A DNA stretch of 39,677 bases from an uncultured Bacilli bacterium. Its GTDB lineage: Bacteria > Bacillota_I > Bacilli_A > RF39 > UBA660. The notes beneath the pieces are model-generated. The model searched no databases. It was not told the DNA's origin and saw only the letters and a list, made by a program, of their open reading frames with translations. Positions 8,422-16,420 of this stretch are shown here, one piece after another. Location of the stretch: NCBI GenBank assembly GCA_934101795.1, contig CAKORY010000008.1, positions 1 through 39,677 on the forward strand. The letters run 5' to 3'. Numbering within the stretch: the first letter of the stretch is position 1; the number at the start of each line of letters is the position of its first letter. A program made the translations under genes and the position numbers.

Positions 8422-9308
8422 TGGAAAAAGTTAACATGACACTGAGTGAAAAAATTGAAAAAGAACTAAGTAAAGAACTAGAAAAATCATTAAAAGATAG
8501 TGATTTTTGCTCTTTAATAAAAAGATGTAAACTTCCTAAAGAAGAAGTATTAAAAAATAATACAAAACTCATGGATACTGTAGATGAACTAAAAAATTGC
8601 AAAAATTGTAAAGGCTTATTTATGTGTAAAAATAAAGTCGAAGGTCATGTTTTATACCCAGAGTATGATGGTTCATTAAAATTTATTTTTATGCCTTGTA
8701 AATTTCAAAAGGAACTCGAAAAAAAGCTGCATGAAAAAGAAAGTGTGTTAAATGAAATAAATAATGCTAGAATGAAAGATATTGATATTAATGATAAAAA
8801 TAGAGTCAAAGTAATTAAATGGCTTAAGAATTTCTATGATAGTTTTGAGAAAGTAAATACTCTAAAAGGTTTGTATTTACATGGTTCTTTTGGAAGTGGT
8901 AAAACTTATTTAATTGCTGCCCTTTTAAATGAACTTGAAAAAAATAAAGATGCAAGCATTGAAATTGTTTATTTTCCTGAAGTGCTTCGAAATATGAAAG
9001 AAGACTTTAGTTTAGCACAAGACAAAGTTAATTATTATCAAAATGTTGATATTTTATTAATTGATGATATCGGCGCTGAAAAAGTAACAGAATGGGGAAG
9101 AGATGAAATCTTGGGTACAATCCTTCAGTATAGAATGAATAATAAACTTACAACATTTTTTACTTCAAATTTAACTATTGAAGAATTAGAAAACCATCTT
9201 GCAACCACTAAAAATAGTGAAGATAAAGTAAAAGCAAGAAGAATAATTGAAAGAATAAAACAATTAACAGAAGACATAGAACTTGTAAGTATTAATCGAA
9301 GAAATTGA
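8421..9308 (+). CDS. dnaI: Primosomal helicase loader DnaI
   Basis: AAA+ ATPase that loads the replicative helicase onto DNA. At 295 residues it fits the family. The N-terminal helicase-binding domain has a zinc-site pattern with C60, C63, C69, H76 and C93, like Bacillus DnaI. The AAA+ domain follows with Walker A G-S-F-G-S-G-K-T (about 155-162), Walker B I-L-L-I-D-D-I (211-217), sensor 1 F-F-T-S-N, and a sensor 2 arginine region near R-R-I-I-E-R-I. It overlaps the dnaB stop by 1 nt. A weak inverted repeat (9311-9318/9338-9345) follows the stop. Confidence 0.96.
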   Translation: MEKVNMTLSEKIEKELSKELEKSLKDSDFCSLIKRCKLPKEEVLKNNTKLMDTVDELKNCKNCKGLFMCKNKVEGHVLYPEYDGSLKFIFMPCKFQKELEKKLHEKESVLNEINNARMKDIDINDKNRVKVIKWLKNFYDSFEKVNTLKGLYLHGSFGSGKTYLIAALLNELEKNKDASIEIVYFPEVLRNMKEDFSLAQDKVNYYQNVDILLIDDIGAEKVTEWGRDEILGTILQYRMNNKLTTFFTSNLTIEELENHLATTKNSEDKVKARRIIERIKQLTEDIELVSINRRN

Positions 9309-9379
9309 AAAAAACTTAATTTTTACTTTTTAATTTATAAGTTTTGTGGTATTATATAATAAAGATAGGGTGATTAGTG

Positions 9380-10228
9380 ATGAAAAAAATAGAACCACTT
9401 TTAAAAGATGAAGAAGATAAATTTTATTTTTTACAAGATAAAAAGGAAGAAAAAGGTAAAAAGAAGTTTTCAAAAGAAACTATAGGTACAATAATTATTA
9501 GTGCTTTAGTTCTTTGGCTTATGTGGTATTCATTTTATCCGTTTTATGTAGGTTTTGTAAACTATGATGAAGGCCATGATATAGTAACAGAAACAAAAGA
9601 AAAAGAAGAAGAAATACCAACAACATCAGTTATAGTAAATGATGCTTATAGTTATATTGATGCTACAAATAGTAATGCTTTGAGTAATGCTTTTACAGAA
9701 ATATATTCAGGTCTTAATATAACTGCTGATACCATTGATAGCAATTTAAAACTTGCCATAATATTTAAGTATCTTGGTATTACTTGTGAAAATACTGAAG
9801 CTATAACAACATTAGATAAAATAACAAATGTTGCAGAAAAAATATTTAAAGATACATCATTTGTTCAAAATATTAGTAATTTAAATGGTCAAAAAATATA
9901 TGGATATAATGTTACTTTTGAAAATGATGGTTATAAAATTACATTAGATGCCTGTAATGCTTCAAATGACTATACTTATAAAAAAATAAATAAGGTTACA
10001 GCAAGTGAAAATTATTTAAATATTTATGAGTCATTCGGATATTTTATGTCCAATGAAAATAATGGTTACAATGTTTATGATACTGCTTTAAAACAAAATG
10101 TATTAACCACATATTCTGGTAACGTAAAAGATTTTAATAATACTAATTTATTAAAAGAATATAAATGGACATACAAAAAAGATGCAAATGGCAACTATTA
10201 TTTTGTATCCTTAAGCTATTCCAAATAA
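9380..10228 (+). CDS. Single-pass membrane protein of unknown function
   Basis: Not recognised. The 282-residue protein has a charged cytoplasmic N-terminus of about 33 residues. One hydrophobic segment follows at about 36-56 (IGTIIISALVLWLMW core). A roughly 220-residue extracellular part lies after it, rich in Asn, Thr and Tyr and with a low-complexity E-K-E-K-E-E-E-I linker. The ATG at 9380 is preferred over the GTG at 9377 because AGGGTGA (9367-9373) is correctly spaced from it. A TATAAT lies at 9355-9360 with no convincing -35. The C-terminal half has strand-like repeats but no catalytic motif. It stands alone, convergent with yolD. Confidence 0.75.
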   Translation: MKKIEPLLKDEEDKFYFLQDKKEEKGKKKFSKETIGTIIISALVLWLMWYSFYPFYVGFVNYDEGHDIVTETKEKEEEIPTTSVIVNDAYSYIDATNSNALSNAFTEIYSGLNITADTIDSNLKLAIIFKYLGITCENTEAITTLDKITNVAEKIFKDTSFVQNISNLNGQKIYGYNVTFENDGYKITLDACNASNDYTYKKINKVTASENYLNIYESFGYFMSNENNGYNVYDTALKQNVLTTYSGNVKDFNNTNLLKEYKWTYKKDANGNYYFVSLSYSK

Positions 10229-10235
10229 AAAGTAA

Positions 10236-10556
10236 CTATTTAATTTCAGTTACTTTAATAATTTGATTAAATAAAATACGATAATTTGTTAAATAGATAA
10301 GTTTATTAGAACTATCTATTTTTTTAATTTTACCATTATATTCATAGATATATCCATTTTTATAATAAGTAATATTTACTTTATTTTGCATATAAAAAGC
10401 ATCAATTATAGCTTCTTCGATTACATTTTTTTCATCATCACTCATGATAGGTTTATTTACTTTAGACTTTTCTTTCATAATAGATAGAAGAACTTCTTTA
10501 TTACTTACAACAGAATTAAAAGGCATCCATTTTATCATTCCCCGATCTTTATTCAT
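10236..10556 (-). CDS. YolD-like protein, Y-polymerase partner
   Basis: Small YolD-family protein, commonly encoded next to UmuC/UvrX-type Y-family polymerases in Bacillota; its biochemical role is not settled. The signature D-R-G-M-I-K-W-M-P-F-N-S lies at residues 4-15 of the chosen start. The longer reading from 10577 is rejected because a GGAGG site lies within it, 6 nt before the ATG at 10556. The gene overlaps the polymerase stop by 8 nt, so the two are one translationally coupled minus-strand unit. Confidence 0.88.
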   Translation of the reverse strand: MNKDRGMIKWMPFNSVVSNKEVLLSIMKEKSKVNKPIMSDDEKNVIEEAIIDAFYMQNKVNITYYKNGYIYEYNGKIKKIDSSNKLIYLTNYRILFNQIIKVTEIK

Positions 10557-11811
10557 GATGTCCTCCGATTTTCTCATTTCTAGCTATAGCAGTTGAATCA
10601 GGAAGAAGACTACTTGCTTTAACAATACTATTTTTACCAAATTTACTTTTTATTTCATCCACCGCAGTATTAACTTTTACTTCTTCATTTTTATTTTCAA
10701 TTGAGTCAAATAAATTTAGCTGAACACCAGACTTTTTAGTAAGACCACCACAAGAGATACTTACTTTTCTAATAGGTAAATTATTATAATATCTATCAAA
10801 TATTAGAAAACAAATATTAGTTATTTCTCTAGGACTATCTGTTGATGTTTCCAATTTTATTGAGTGATAAAAACCTCCATCAACATCTTTAGAATAACCA
10901 ATGCCAAAACCAATTACTCGTGATTCTTTACCTGAAGCTCTTAGCCTTGCACATATTACATCAACCATTTCAGCAATAATAAGTTTAACATTATTTCCAT
11001 CATAATCTTTGAATAGCACTTGTGAATGACTATAAGATTTATCTTTTGGTATTACTTTAAAATCACTAATTTTGCTTAAATCTATGCCATTAGCATGATT
11101 CCAAAGTTCAAGGCCCATAACACCAAATTTATCTTTTAAAATATTTTTATCATAATGGGCAAGTTCTCCGATCGTATAAATATTTAAAATATTTAGTTTT
11201 TTTTCCATTCTTGGTCCAATACCCCACATTTTAGAAAGGGGAGTAATTGACCATAATTTTTTTTCTACATCATCATACGTCCATTTAGCAATTCCATTTT
11301 TATATTTCTTAGCTTCAGTATCCATAGCAACTTTAGCAAGTAAAAGGTTAGGACCAATACCACATGTAGCGGTAAGACCTGTTTTTTCTTCCACAGTTTT
11401 AAGTATTTCTTCCGCTAGTTCATAATCAGTTTTTTTATATAATTTTAAATAATCAGTAACATCTAAGAAACATTCATCAATAGAATAAATATGTAAATCT
11501 TCAGGTGCTACATAATCAAGATAAATACTAACTACTTGTTTGCTTTTTTCAATATATAATTTCATTCTCGGTGGTACTATTTCATATTTGATATTTTGAG
11601 GTATATCATAAAGTCTAACTCTTCCTGGTATACCTTGCTTTTTTAAGGCTGGAGTAACTGCCAAAGTAATAGCACCATTTCCTTGTTTCTTATTAGCAAC
11701 CACCAAAGGCACTTTAAAAGGATCAAGTCCACGTTCTACGCATTCACATGATGCAAAAAAACTTTTTAAATCAATACACATAATATTCCTTTTTACATAC
11801 ATATCATCCAT
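10549..11811 (-). CDS. Y-family DNA polymerase (UvrX/UmuC-like)
   Basis: Translesion DNA polymerase of the Y family. The 420 residues include motif C-I-D-L-K-S-F-F-A-S (metal ligand Asp, steric-gate region), Y-S-I-D-E-C-F-L-D (catalytic S-I-D-E), a helix-hairpin-helix thumb W-G-I-G-P-R-M-E-K-K-L, and a little-finger domain. Near residue 376 is Q-L-N-L-F, a canonical beta-clamp binding motif, so it should act at the sliding clamp. GGAGGC lies 6 nt before the ATG. The partner yolD overlaps its end. Closest to the UvrX/YqjW group rather than DinB by the paired YolD and length. Confidence 0.94.
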   Translation of the reverse strand: MDDMYVKRNIMCIDLKSFFASCECVERGLDPFKVPLVVANKKQGNGAITLAVTPALKKQGIPGRVRLYDIPQNIKYEIVPPRMKLYIEKSKQVVSIYLDYVAPEDLHIYSIDECFLDVTDYLKLYKKTDYELAEEILKTVEEKTGLTATCGIGPNLLLAKVAMDTEAKKYKNGIAKWTYDDVEKKLWSITPLSKMWGIGPRMEKKLNILNIYTIGELAHYDKNILKDKFGVMGLELWNHANGIDLSKISDFKVIPKDKSYSHSQVLFKDYDGNNVKLIIAEMVDVICARLRASGKESRVIGFGIGYSKDVDGGFYHSIKLETSTDSPREITNICFLIFDRYYNNLPIRKVSISCGGLTKKSGVQLNLFDSIENKNEEVKVNTAVDEIKSKFGKNSIVKASSLLPDSTAIARNEKIGGHHE

Positions 11812-11843
11812 AATAACGCCTCCAAACGTTTGTTTATGTCTAT

Positions 11844-11872
11844 ATTATATGTCATAACAACATAATAATCAA
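11844..11872 (-). promoter_or_regulatory. Promoter of the Y-family polymerase/yolD operon
   Basis: On the minus strand TTGATT (11872-11867), a 17-nt spacer and TATAAT (11849-11844). A perfect 10-bp palindrome CAAACGTTTG (11823-11832) lies between the start site and the ribosome site; it could be an operator. It resembles but does not match the Bacillus LexA box, because the four central bases between the half-sites are absent. Confidence 0.65.
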
Positions 11873-11919
11873 TTACTAAAATTTGGTAAATGATACATAT
11901 TAAATCTATCATAAAGTAC

Positions 11920-11946
11920 AAAATAAAACAAGCACATTAGCTTGTT
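11920..11946 (-). terminator. Terminator of the small XRE gene
   Basis: Minus strand stem of 7 bp (11946-11940 with 11933-11927), 6-nt loop, followed by TTATTTT. It begins 7 nt after the XRE stop. Confidence 0.7.
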
Positions 11947-11952
11947 AAAAAC

Positions 11953-12177
11953 TCATTTGTTTTTAGGATAAGGTTTTCTTTCATCAGTTAAACCAACTAA
12001 ATAATCAATACTTGTATCATAAAATTTGGCTAGACTTGCAAGCTTTTCAATAGGAATAGTATTAATACCCATTTCATACCTACTATACTGAGCTTGTGTA
12101 ACTTTTAAATATTTAGCAATGTCAATTTGTTTATAATCTTTATCTTCTCTAATTTCTTTAAGTCTATCTATGTTCAT
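11953..12177 (-). CDS. Small XRE-family repressor
   Basis: A 74-residue DNA-binding protein that is almost entirely one Cro/C1-type helix-turn-helix: R-L-K-E-I-R-E-D-K-D-Y, Q-I-D-I-A-K-Y-L-K-V-T-Q-A-Q-Y-S-R-Y-E, then I-P-I-E-K-L-A-S-L-A-K-F-Y. It ends with the L-V-G-L-T-D-E tail common in phage-type repressors. AGGTGAT precedes the ATG. It is divergent from the surface protein at 12292. Three copies of a TACG-based 13-nt sequence lie between the two genes and are its likely binding sites, controlling the neighbour and probably itself. Confidence 0.92.
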   Translation of the reverse strand: MNIDRLKEIREDKDYKQIDIAKYLKVTQAQYSRYEMGINTIPIEKLASLAKFYDTSIDYLVGLTDERKPYPKNK

Positions 12178-12208
12178 GTTCTATCACCTAAAAACATTTT
12201 ACAAAATA

Positions 12209-12275
12209 TACGTACTACGCATTGACATATATACGCATTACGTATATAATTTAACTATAAAATACGCGATACGTA
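12209..12275. promoter_or_regulatory. Three operator-like repeats for the XRE repressor
   Basis: Three near-palindromic 13-mers: TACGTACTACGCA (12209-12221), TACGCATTACGTA (12232-12244) and TACGCGATACGTA (12263-12275). The middle one fills the spacer of the promoter at 12223-12250; the third lies just past the expected start site. Binding by the divergently encoded repressor is inferred from placement and symmetry. Confidence 0.8.
12223..12250 (+). promoter_or_regulatory. Repressible promoter of the surface protein gene
   Basis: Perfect TTGACA (12223-12228), 16-nt spacer and TATAAT (12245-12250). The spacer contains operator-like site 2. Confidence 0.8.
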
Positions 12276-12291
12276 TATGAAGGTGATTGAT

Positions 12292-13587
12292 ATGAAAAAA
12301 TATAAAATTATAATTTTAGTATGTATATTTATTTTATTAGGAATATTTATTGGTAGAGTAATTAAGGAAAACAATGTTTATAAAGAAAATGAAAATAATC
12401 AAATAAAAAAACATGTGGATACAATTTCGATGATGCTCGAAAAAGATATAAAAAGTGGAAACTATGAAATGACAACTAGAGAAACTTGGCCAACGGAAGG
12501 TTATGTATTTAATTCAACACTTTCAAAATGTGAAAATGGTGGAGAACTTTCCTGGGATGATGAAAATAAAATAGTACTCATGAGTGGAAATACTTCTGAT
12601 AAATGCTATGTATATTTTGATAAATATGTTTCCAAAATATCTGATGTATGTAGTAGCAATGAAAACTTAGCAAGTTGCGTAAAAAAATTTGGGGATAAAG
12701 GTTCAGTAATTTCAAATATTTATCTTCATAATTCTAGTTTAGAAAATAGTGCAAAAGATAATTCATATAGATATTTCGGAGCAAATCCAGATAATTATGT
12801 ATGCTTCGGTAGTACAGAAGAAGTGTGTCCATATAATAACTTATATCGCATTATTGGGGTATTTGGTAATCAGGTAAAATTAATTAAATATGACTATGCA
12901 ACCAGTAGTGAGTTAGGAACTGATGGCGATTATGCAGGTCTTTATAAGGATAATTCTGAAAATGATTCTAGTAATACGTATTTTGGAAACAATTATGAAA
13001 ATATGGCAGTTTATTATTGGAATTATAAAAACGATACCTCAATAAATAGTGGTTATGGTTTAAATGATTGGAATACAAGTTTACTAAATAAAACAAACTT
13101 AAATACAAATTTTATAAATTATATTGGTAAAAATTGGAGTAGTAAAATTGCAATAGCAAAATGGCAAATTGGCGGTTGTATTTGGAATGATGTTGCCAAT
13201 AATATTCCTTATAATTTATATGACAAAGAAATTTTAAATCCATTTGAAAATATATTGTATGAAGCAAAAATCGGATTACCATACATGTCTGACTTTTTTT
13301 ATACAGCAGAACAAAAATATTGGACTGAATTAGTTAGAGATGACAATAATGATATAAATGATTATCGAAAATTTGAAAAAGAATTATGGATTAATATGGG
13401 ACTTACTGAATGGCCGATTACATCTGAAAAAACAAGCAATGCAGTGGTTTTTCAATACGGAAATGTGTTAAGTATCGCCTATGTAAATGGAGGAAGATTG
13501 ATTAGGCCCACATTTTATTTAGACGCAACTGTAAATTATTCATCTGGTGATGGTAGTAAAAGTAACCCAATTCGCATTGAGGTATAA
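12292..13587 (+). CDS. Membrane-anchored surface protein with variable-tail C-terminal domain
   Basis: Function unknown; it is a paralogue of the C-terminal half of the protein at 27871-29655. The 431 residues comprise a short cytoplasmic end, one membrane segment (about 3-24), a linker, and a small Cys-containing domain (C-E-N-G-G-E-L-S-W-D to S-D-K-C-Y-V-Y-F, about 80-110). A large shared domain from about 150 follows, with C-F-G-S-T, Y-R-I-I-G-V-F, K-L-I-K-Y-D-Y-A, L-L-N-K-T-N-L-N-T-N-F-I and the end anchor R-P-T-F-Y-L followed by S-G-D-G-S-K-S-N-P. The region between E-W and R-P-T-F-Y-L (13414-13503) is not conserved with the paralogue. The ATG at 12292 is chosen because AAGGTGA (12280-12286) is correctly placed; the upstream ATG at 12277 lies at the operator. 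Expression is probably repressed by the divergent XRE protein. Confidence 0.8.
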   Translation: MKKYKIIILVCIFILLGIFIGRVIKENNVYKENENNQIKKHVDTISMMLEKDIKSGNYEMTTRETWPTEGYVFNSTLSKCENGGELSWDDENKIVLMSGNTSDKCYVYFDKYVSKISDVCSSNENLASCVKKFGDKGSVISNIYLHNSSLENSAKDNSYRYFGANPDNYVCFGSTEEVCPYNNLYRIIGVFGNQVKLIKYDYATSSELGTDGDYAGLYKDNSENDSSNTYFGNNYENMAVYYWNYKNDTSINSGYGLNDWNTSLLNKTNLNTNFINYIGKNWSSKIAIAKWQIGGCIWNDVANNIPYNLYDKEILNPFENILYEAKIGLPYMSDFFYTAEQKYWTELVRDDNNDINDYRKFEKELWINMGLTEWPITSEKTSNAVVFQYGNVLSIAYVNGGRLIRPTFYLDATVNYSSGDGSKSNPIRIEV

Positions 13588-13610
13588 GGTAGCAATAGCT
13601 ACTTTTTTCT
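13587..13610 (+). terminator. Terminator of the surface protein gene
   Basis: A 5-bp GC-containing stem (13589-13593/13598-13602) is followed by six T. A second AT-rich inverted repeat (13610-13617 with 13623-13630) follows. Confidence 0.65.
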
Positions 13611-13624
13611 TTTGAAAAATTATT

Positions 13625-13653
13625 TTCAAAAGATGCGTGAAATGTGATATAAT
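13625..13653 (+). promoter_or_regulatory. Candidate promoter of the Fic gene
   Basis: TATAAT (13648-13653) preceded by TG at 13645-13646, an extended -10. The -35 TTCAAA (13625-13630) is only a fair match at 17 nt. Confidence 0.5.
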
Positions 13654-13677
13654 TGATTTAGTTATGGAGTGTGAAAC

Positions 13678-14436
13678 ATGAAATACAAATACACAGATGT
13701 AATAACATATTGGCAAAGTTTAAAAATCGATAGTAAAGAAAAACTAGAAAATGTATTAGATAATTTTAGAATTTTATTTGCTTATAATTCGGGAGCAATT
13801 GAAAATGCTGAAATAACCTATCATGACACAAGAGAAATATTTGAAAATGGAAAAATTATTAGTTTTACTGGAAATCTTAGAACTATATTTGAAATTAGTA
13901 ATCAAAAAGCATGTTATGAATATTTGCTTGATAAAATAATAAAGAGAGAAAAAATAAGTGAAAACTTAATAAAAAAGGTCCATGAACTGTTAACAATTGG
14001 AACATATGATGAAAGAAGATATATTTCAAATGGAGAAAGACCTGGAGAGTACAAAAAACATGATTATGTAACAGGCAGAGAAGAAGTTGGAACAAGTGCA
14101 AATGAAGTTGCAAAAGAAATAGAAAATTTAGTAAATGAAGTAAATGGTGTCAATACAAATGATGCTGAAAACATCATAAAAATTGCTACATATTTTCACA
14201 ATAAATTTGAAAACATACATGCCTTTGCGGATGGAAATGGTAGAGTAGGAAGAACTCTTACGAACTATATTTTGATGATTAATAATATACCACCTTTAAT
14301 TGTATATGATGAAGATAAAAAATATTATTATGCCGCGTTAGAAAAGTATGATAAAGAAGATGATATAAAATCTATGATAGAGTTTTTTAAATATGAAATA
14401 GAAAAAACTTGGCAAAAAACATTAGAAAAAAATTAA
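13678..14436 (+). CDS. Fic family protein (class II, self-inhibited AMP-transferase type)
   Basis: Fic-domain enzymes transfer AMP or another nucleotide to target proteins. The 252-residue protein has the full catalytic loop H-A-F-A-D-G-N-G-R-V-G-R at about residues 181-192. The family consensus HxFx(D/E)GNGRxxR is intact, including the catalytic His. An S-G-A-I-E-N near residues 39-44 matches the inhibitory helix motif (S/T)xxxE(G/N), placed N-terminally as in class II Fic proteins. The protein is thus expected to be self-restrained and active. The target is unknown. GGAG lies 8 nt before the ATG. No separate antitoxin is adjacent. The RhuM-type gene lies 49 nt downstream. Confidence 0.93.
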   Translation: MKYKYTDVITYWQSLKIDSKEKLENVLDNFRILFAYNSGAIENAEITYHDTREIFENGKIISFTGNLRTIFEISNQKACYEYLLDKIIKREKISENLIKKVHELLTIGTYDERRYISNGERPGEYKKHDYVTGREEVGTSANEVAKEIENLVNEVNGVNTNDAENIIKIATYFHNKFENIHAFADGNGRVGRTLTNYILMINNIPPLIVYDEDKKYYYAALEKYDKEDDIKSMIEFFKYEIEKTWQKTLEKN

Positions 14437-14485
14437 GAAAAATATATAAGAATAATAATGCATTAAATGAAGGAGGTGTTATTTT

Positions 14486-15502
14486 ATGCAAACATTACAA
14501 ATAAGAAATTCGACTGCAGAATTCTTAATATTTACAAAACAAAACAAGGAAAAAACAATAGAAGTAATTGTAGATGAAGAAACCGTATGGCTTAGTCAAA
14601 AATTGATGGCCGAGCTTTTTGGAACTACAAGAAATAATATCACGATGCATCTAACCAATATATTTAATAACGAACTTAACAAAGATTCAGTGTGTAAGGA
14701 TTTCTTACATACTGCTTCAGATGGTAAAAATTATAAAACTAAATATTATAATTTAGATGTCATTATTGCAGTTGGATTTAAAATTAATAGCGAAAGAGCA
14801 ATAGAGTTTAGGTTATGGGCAATTAGTATATTAAAGCAATATTCCATCAAGGGATACGTTTTAGATAAAGAAAGGCTTAAAAATGGTACATTTTTAAATG
14901 AAAATTACTTTAATGAGTTGTTACAAGAAATAAGAGAAATAAGGATAAGTGAAAGAAATTTTTATCAAAAAATTACGGATATATATGCAACAAGTATGGA
15001 CTATAATGTTACATCTCCAATAACTAAAGAGTTTTTTAAAACGGTCCAAAATAAAATGCATTATGCTGTACATGGTAATACTGCGGCAGAAGTAATAATA
15101 AATCGGGCAAATCACAAAAAAGATCATATGGGACTTACAAATTGGAAAAAATCTCCAAATGGTAAAATAACTGTTTCAGACGTCGTGATAGCTAAAAACT
15201 ATTTAACTGAAAAAGAACTTAAATCATTAGAAAGAATTGTTACGATGTACTTGGATTATGCTGAGGATCAAGCCGAAAGACATATTCCTATGACTATGGA
15301 AGATTGGAAAGAAAAGTTAGATGTGTTTTTAAAGTTTAATGAAAGAGAAATATTAAACAACCCTGGACGAATATCTCACAAGATGGCTGAAAGTTTTGCA
15401 TTGTCAGAATTTGAAAAATACAGAGTCATACAAGATAAGATGTTTGAGTCTGACTTTGATAAATTTATGATTGAAACAAAAAATGGAAATATTACTGATT
15501 AA
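14486..15502 (+). CDS. RhuM family protein
   Basis: Member of the RhuM (virulence-associated) family, first named from a Salmonella pathogenicity island; function not established. The 338 residues include the conserved N-terminal segment E-T-V-W-L-S-Q-K-L-M-A-E-L-F-G. This resembles a DNA-binding helix-turn-helix and is followed by N-I-T-M-H-L-T-N-I-F. The F-R-L-W-A-I-S-I-L-K-Q-Y-S-I-K-G-Y stretch, very typical of the family, follows. The C-terminal half is helical with conserved H-A-V-H-G-N-T-A-A-E-like residues. AAGGAGG precedes the ATG. It follows the Fic gene and probably shares its transcript. Such genes usually travel in accessory or defence-type regions. Confidence 0.92.
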   Translation: MQTLQIRNSTAEFLIFTKQNKEKTIEVIVDEETVWLSQKLMAELFGTTRNNITMHLTNIFNNELNKDSVCKDFLHTASDGKNYKTKYYNLDVIIAVGFKINSERAIEFRLWAISILKQYSIKGYVLDKERLKNGTFLNENYFNELLQEIREIRISERNFYQKITDIYATSMDYNVTSPITKEFFKTVQNKMHYAVHGNTAAEVIINRANHKKDHMGLTNWKKSPNGKITVSDVVIAKNYLTEKELKSLERIVTMYLDYAEDQAERHIPMTMEDWKEKLDVFLKFNEREILNNPGRISHKMAESFALSEFEKYRVIQDKMFESDFDKFMIETKNGNITD

Positions 15503-15526
15503 AAAATTAAGAAAGAAGTTGATAAA

Positions 15527-16420
15527 ATGATAATAGGTTCACATGTAAGTTTTGGTGCTGAACAATTACTTGGAAGTGCTAAGCAAGCAGTTAGCTTTGG
15601 TGCAACAACATTTATGTTTTATACTGGTGCACCTCAAAATACAATAAGAAAAGCTATAGATAAAAATTTAACAAATGAAGCCCTTAAATATATGAATGAA
15701 AATGGAATTGATATAGATAACGTTGTATGTCATGCCCCATATATTATAAATTTAGCAAATAGAGAAAATGAATCATCTTGGAATTTCTCATGTTCATTTT
15801 TAAAACAAGAAATTTCTAGAATAGCACAAATGAATGTTAAATATATTGTGGTGCATCCCGGCAATAGTTTGAAAATGGATAGAAATGTTGCAATGGATAA
15901 TATAGCAAGTGCTATTAATTTAATAATAGATGAAAATACTAAGCCAATGATTTTACTTGAAACTATGGCAGGTAAAGGAACTGAATGTGGCACAAATATA
16001 AATGAACTTAAATTTATTTTAGATAGAATTAATTTAAAAGAAAAAGTTGGAATTTGTTTAGATACATGTCATTTAAATGATTCAGGTATAGACATTTCAA
16101 AATTTAATGAATATTTAGAAGAATTTGATAAAGTAATTGGACTAGGAAAAGTTAAATGCATTCATTTAAATGATAGTAAGAATGAAGCTGGTAGTCATAA
16201 AGATAGACATGAAAATTTAGGATATGGTACCATAGGTTTTGAAAATTTAATAAATATTTGTTATATGGATGTTTTTAAAAATATACCTAAGATACTAGAA
16301 ACTCCATATATAGATGGAAATCCACCATACAAGTTTGAAATTGAAATGATTAAGAATAAATTATTTAATAAAAATTTAATAAATGATGTAAATGAATATT
16401 ATAAGGAAAAGGTGAAATAA
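15527..16420 (+). CDS. nfo: Endonuclease IV (AP endonuclease)
   Basis: Zinc-dependent apurinic/apyrimidinic endonuclease of base excision repair, cutting 5' to abasic sites. At 297 residues it is full length. Family 2 AP endonuclease motifs are present in order: G-S-H-V-S-F at the start, V-V-C-H-A-P-Y (about 67-73), V-V-H-P-G-N-S, the metal ligand Glu in L-L-E-T-M-A-G-K-G, C-L-D-T-C-H-L-N-D-S-G, the H-L-N-D-S-K-N strand with the H-K-D-R-H-E-N-L-G loop, and final L-E-T-P. A weak purine-rich ribosome site precedes the ATG. Its stop overlaps the fmt ATG by 1 nt, opening a long operon. Confidence 0.96.
   Translation: MIIGSHVSFGAEQLLGSAKQAVSFGATTFMFYTGAPQNTIRKAIDKNLTNEALKYMNENGIDIDNVVCHAPYIINLANRENESSWNFSCSFLKQEISRIAQMNVKYIVVHPGNSLKMDRNVAMDNIASAINLIIDENTKPMILLETMAGKGTECGTNINELKFILDRINLKEKVGICLDTCHLNDSGIDISKFNEYLEEFDKVIGLGKVKCIHLNDSKNEAGSHKDRHENLGYGTIGFENLINICYMDVFKNIPKILETPYIDGNPPYKFEIEMIKNKLFNKNLINDVNEYYKEKVK

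Noticed and set aside
12277..12291. Upstream ATG for the first surface protein
   Set aside because: It lies at the operator and its second codons are the ribosome site of the ATG at 12292.
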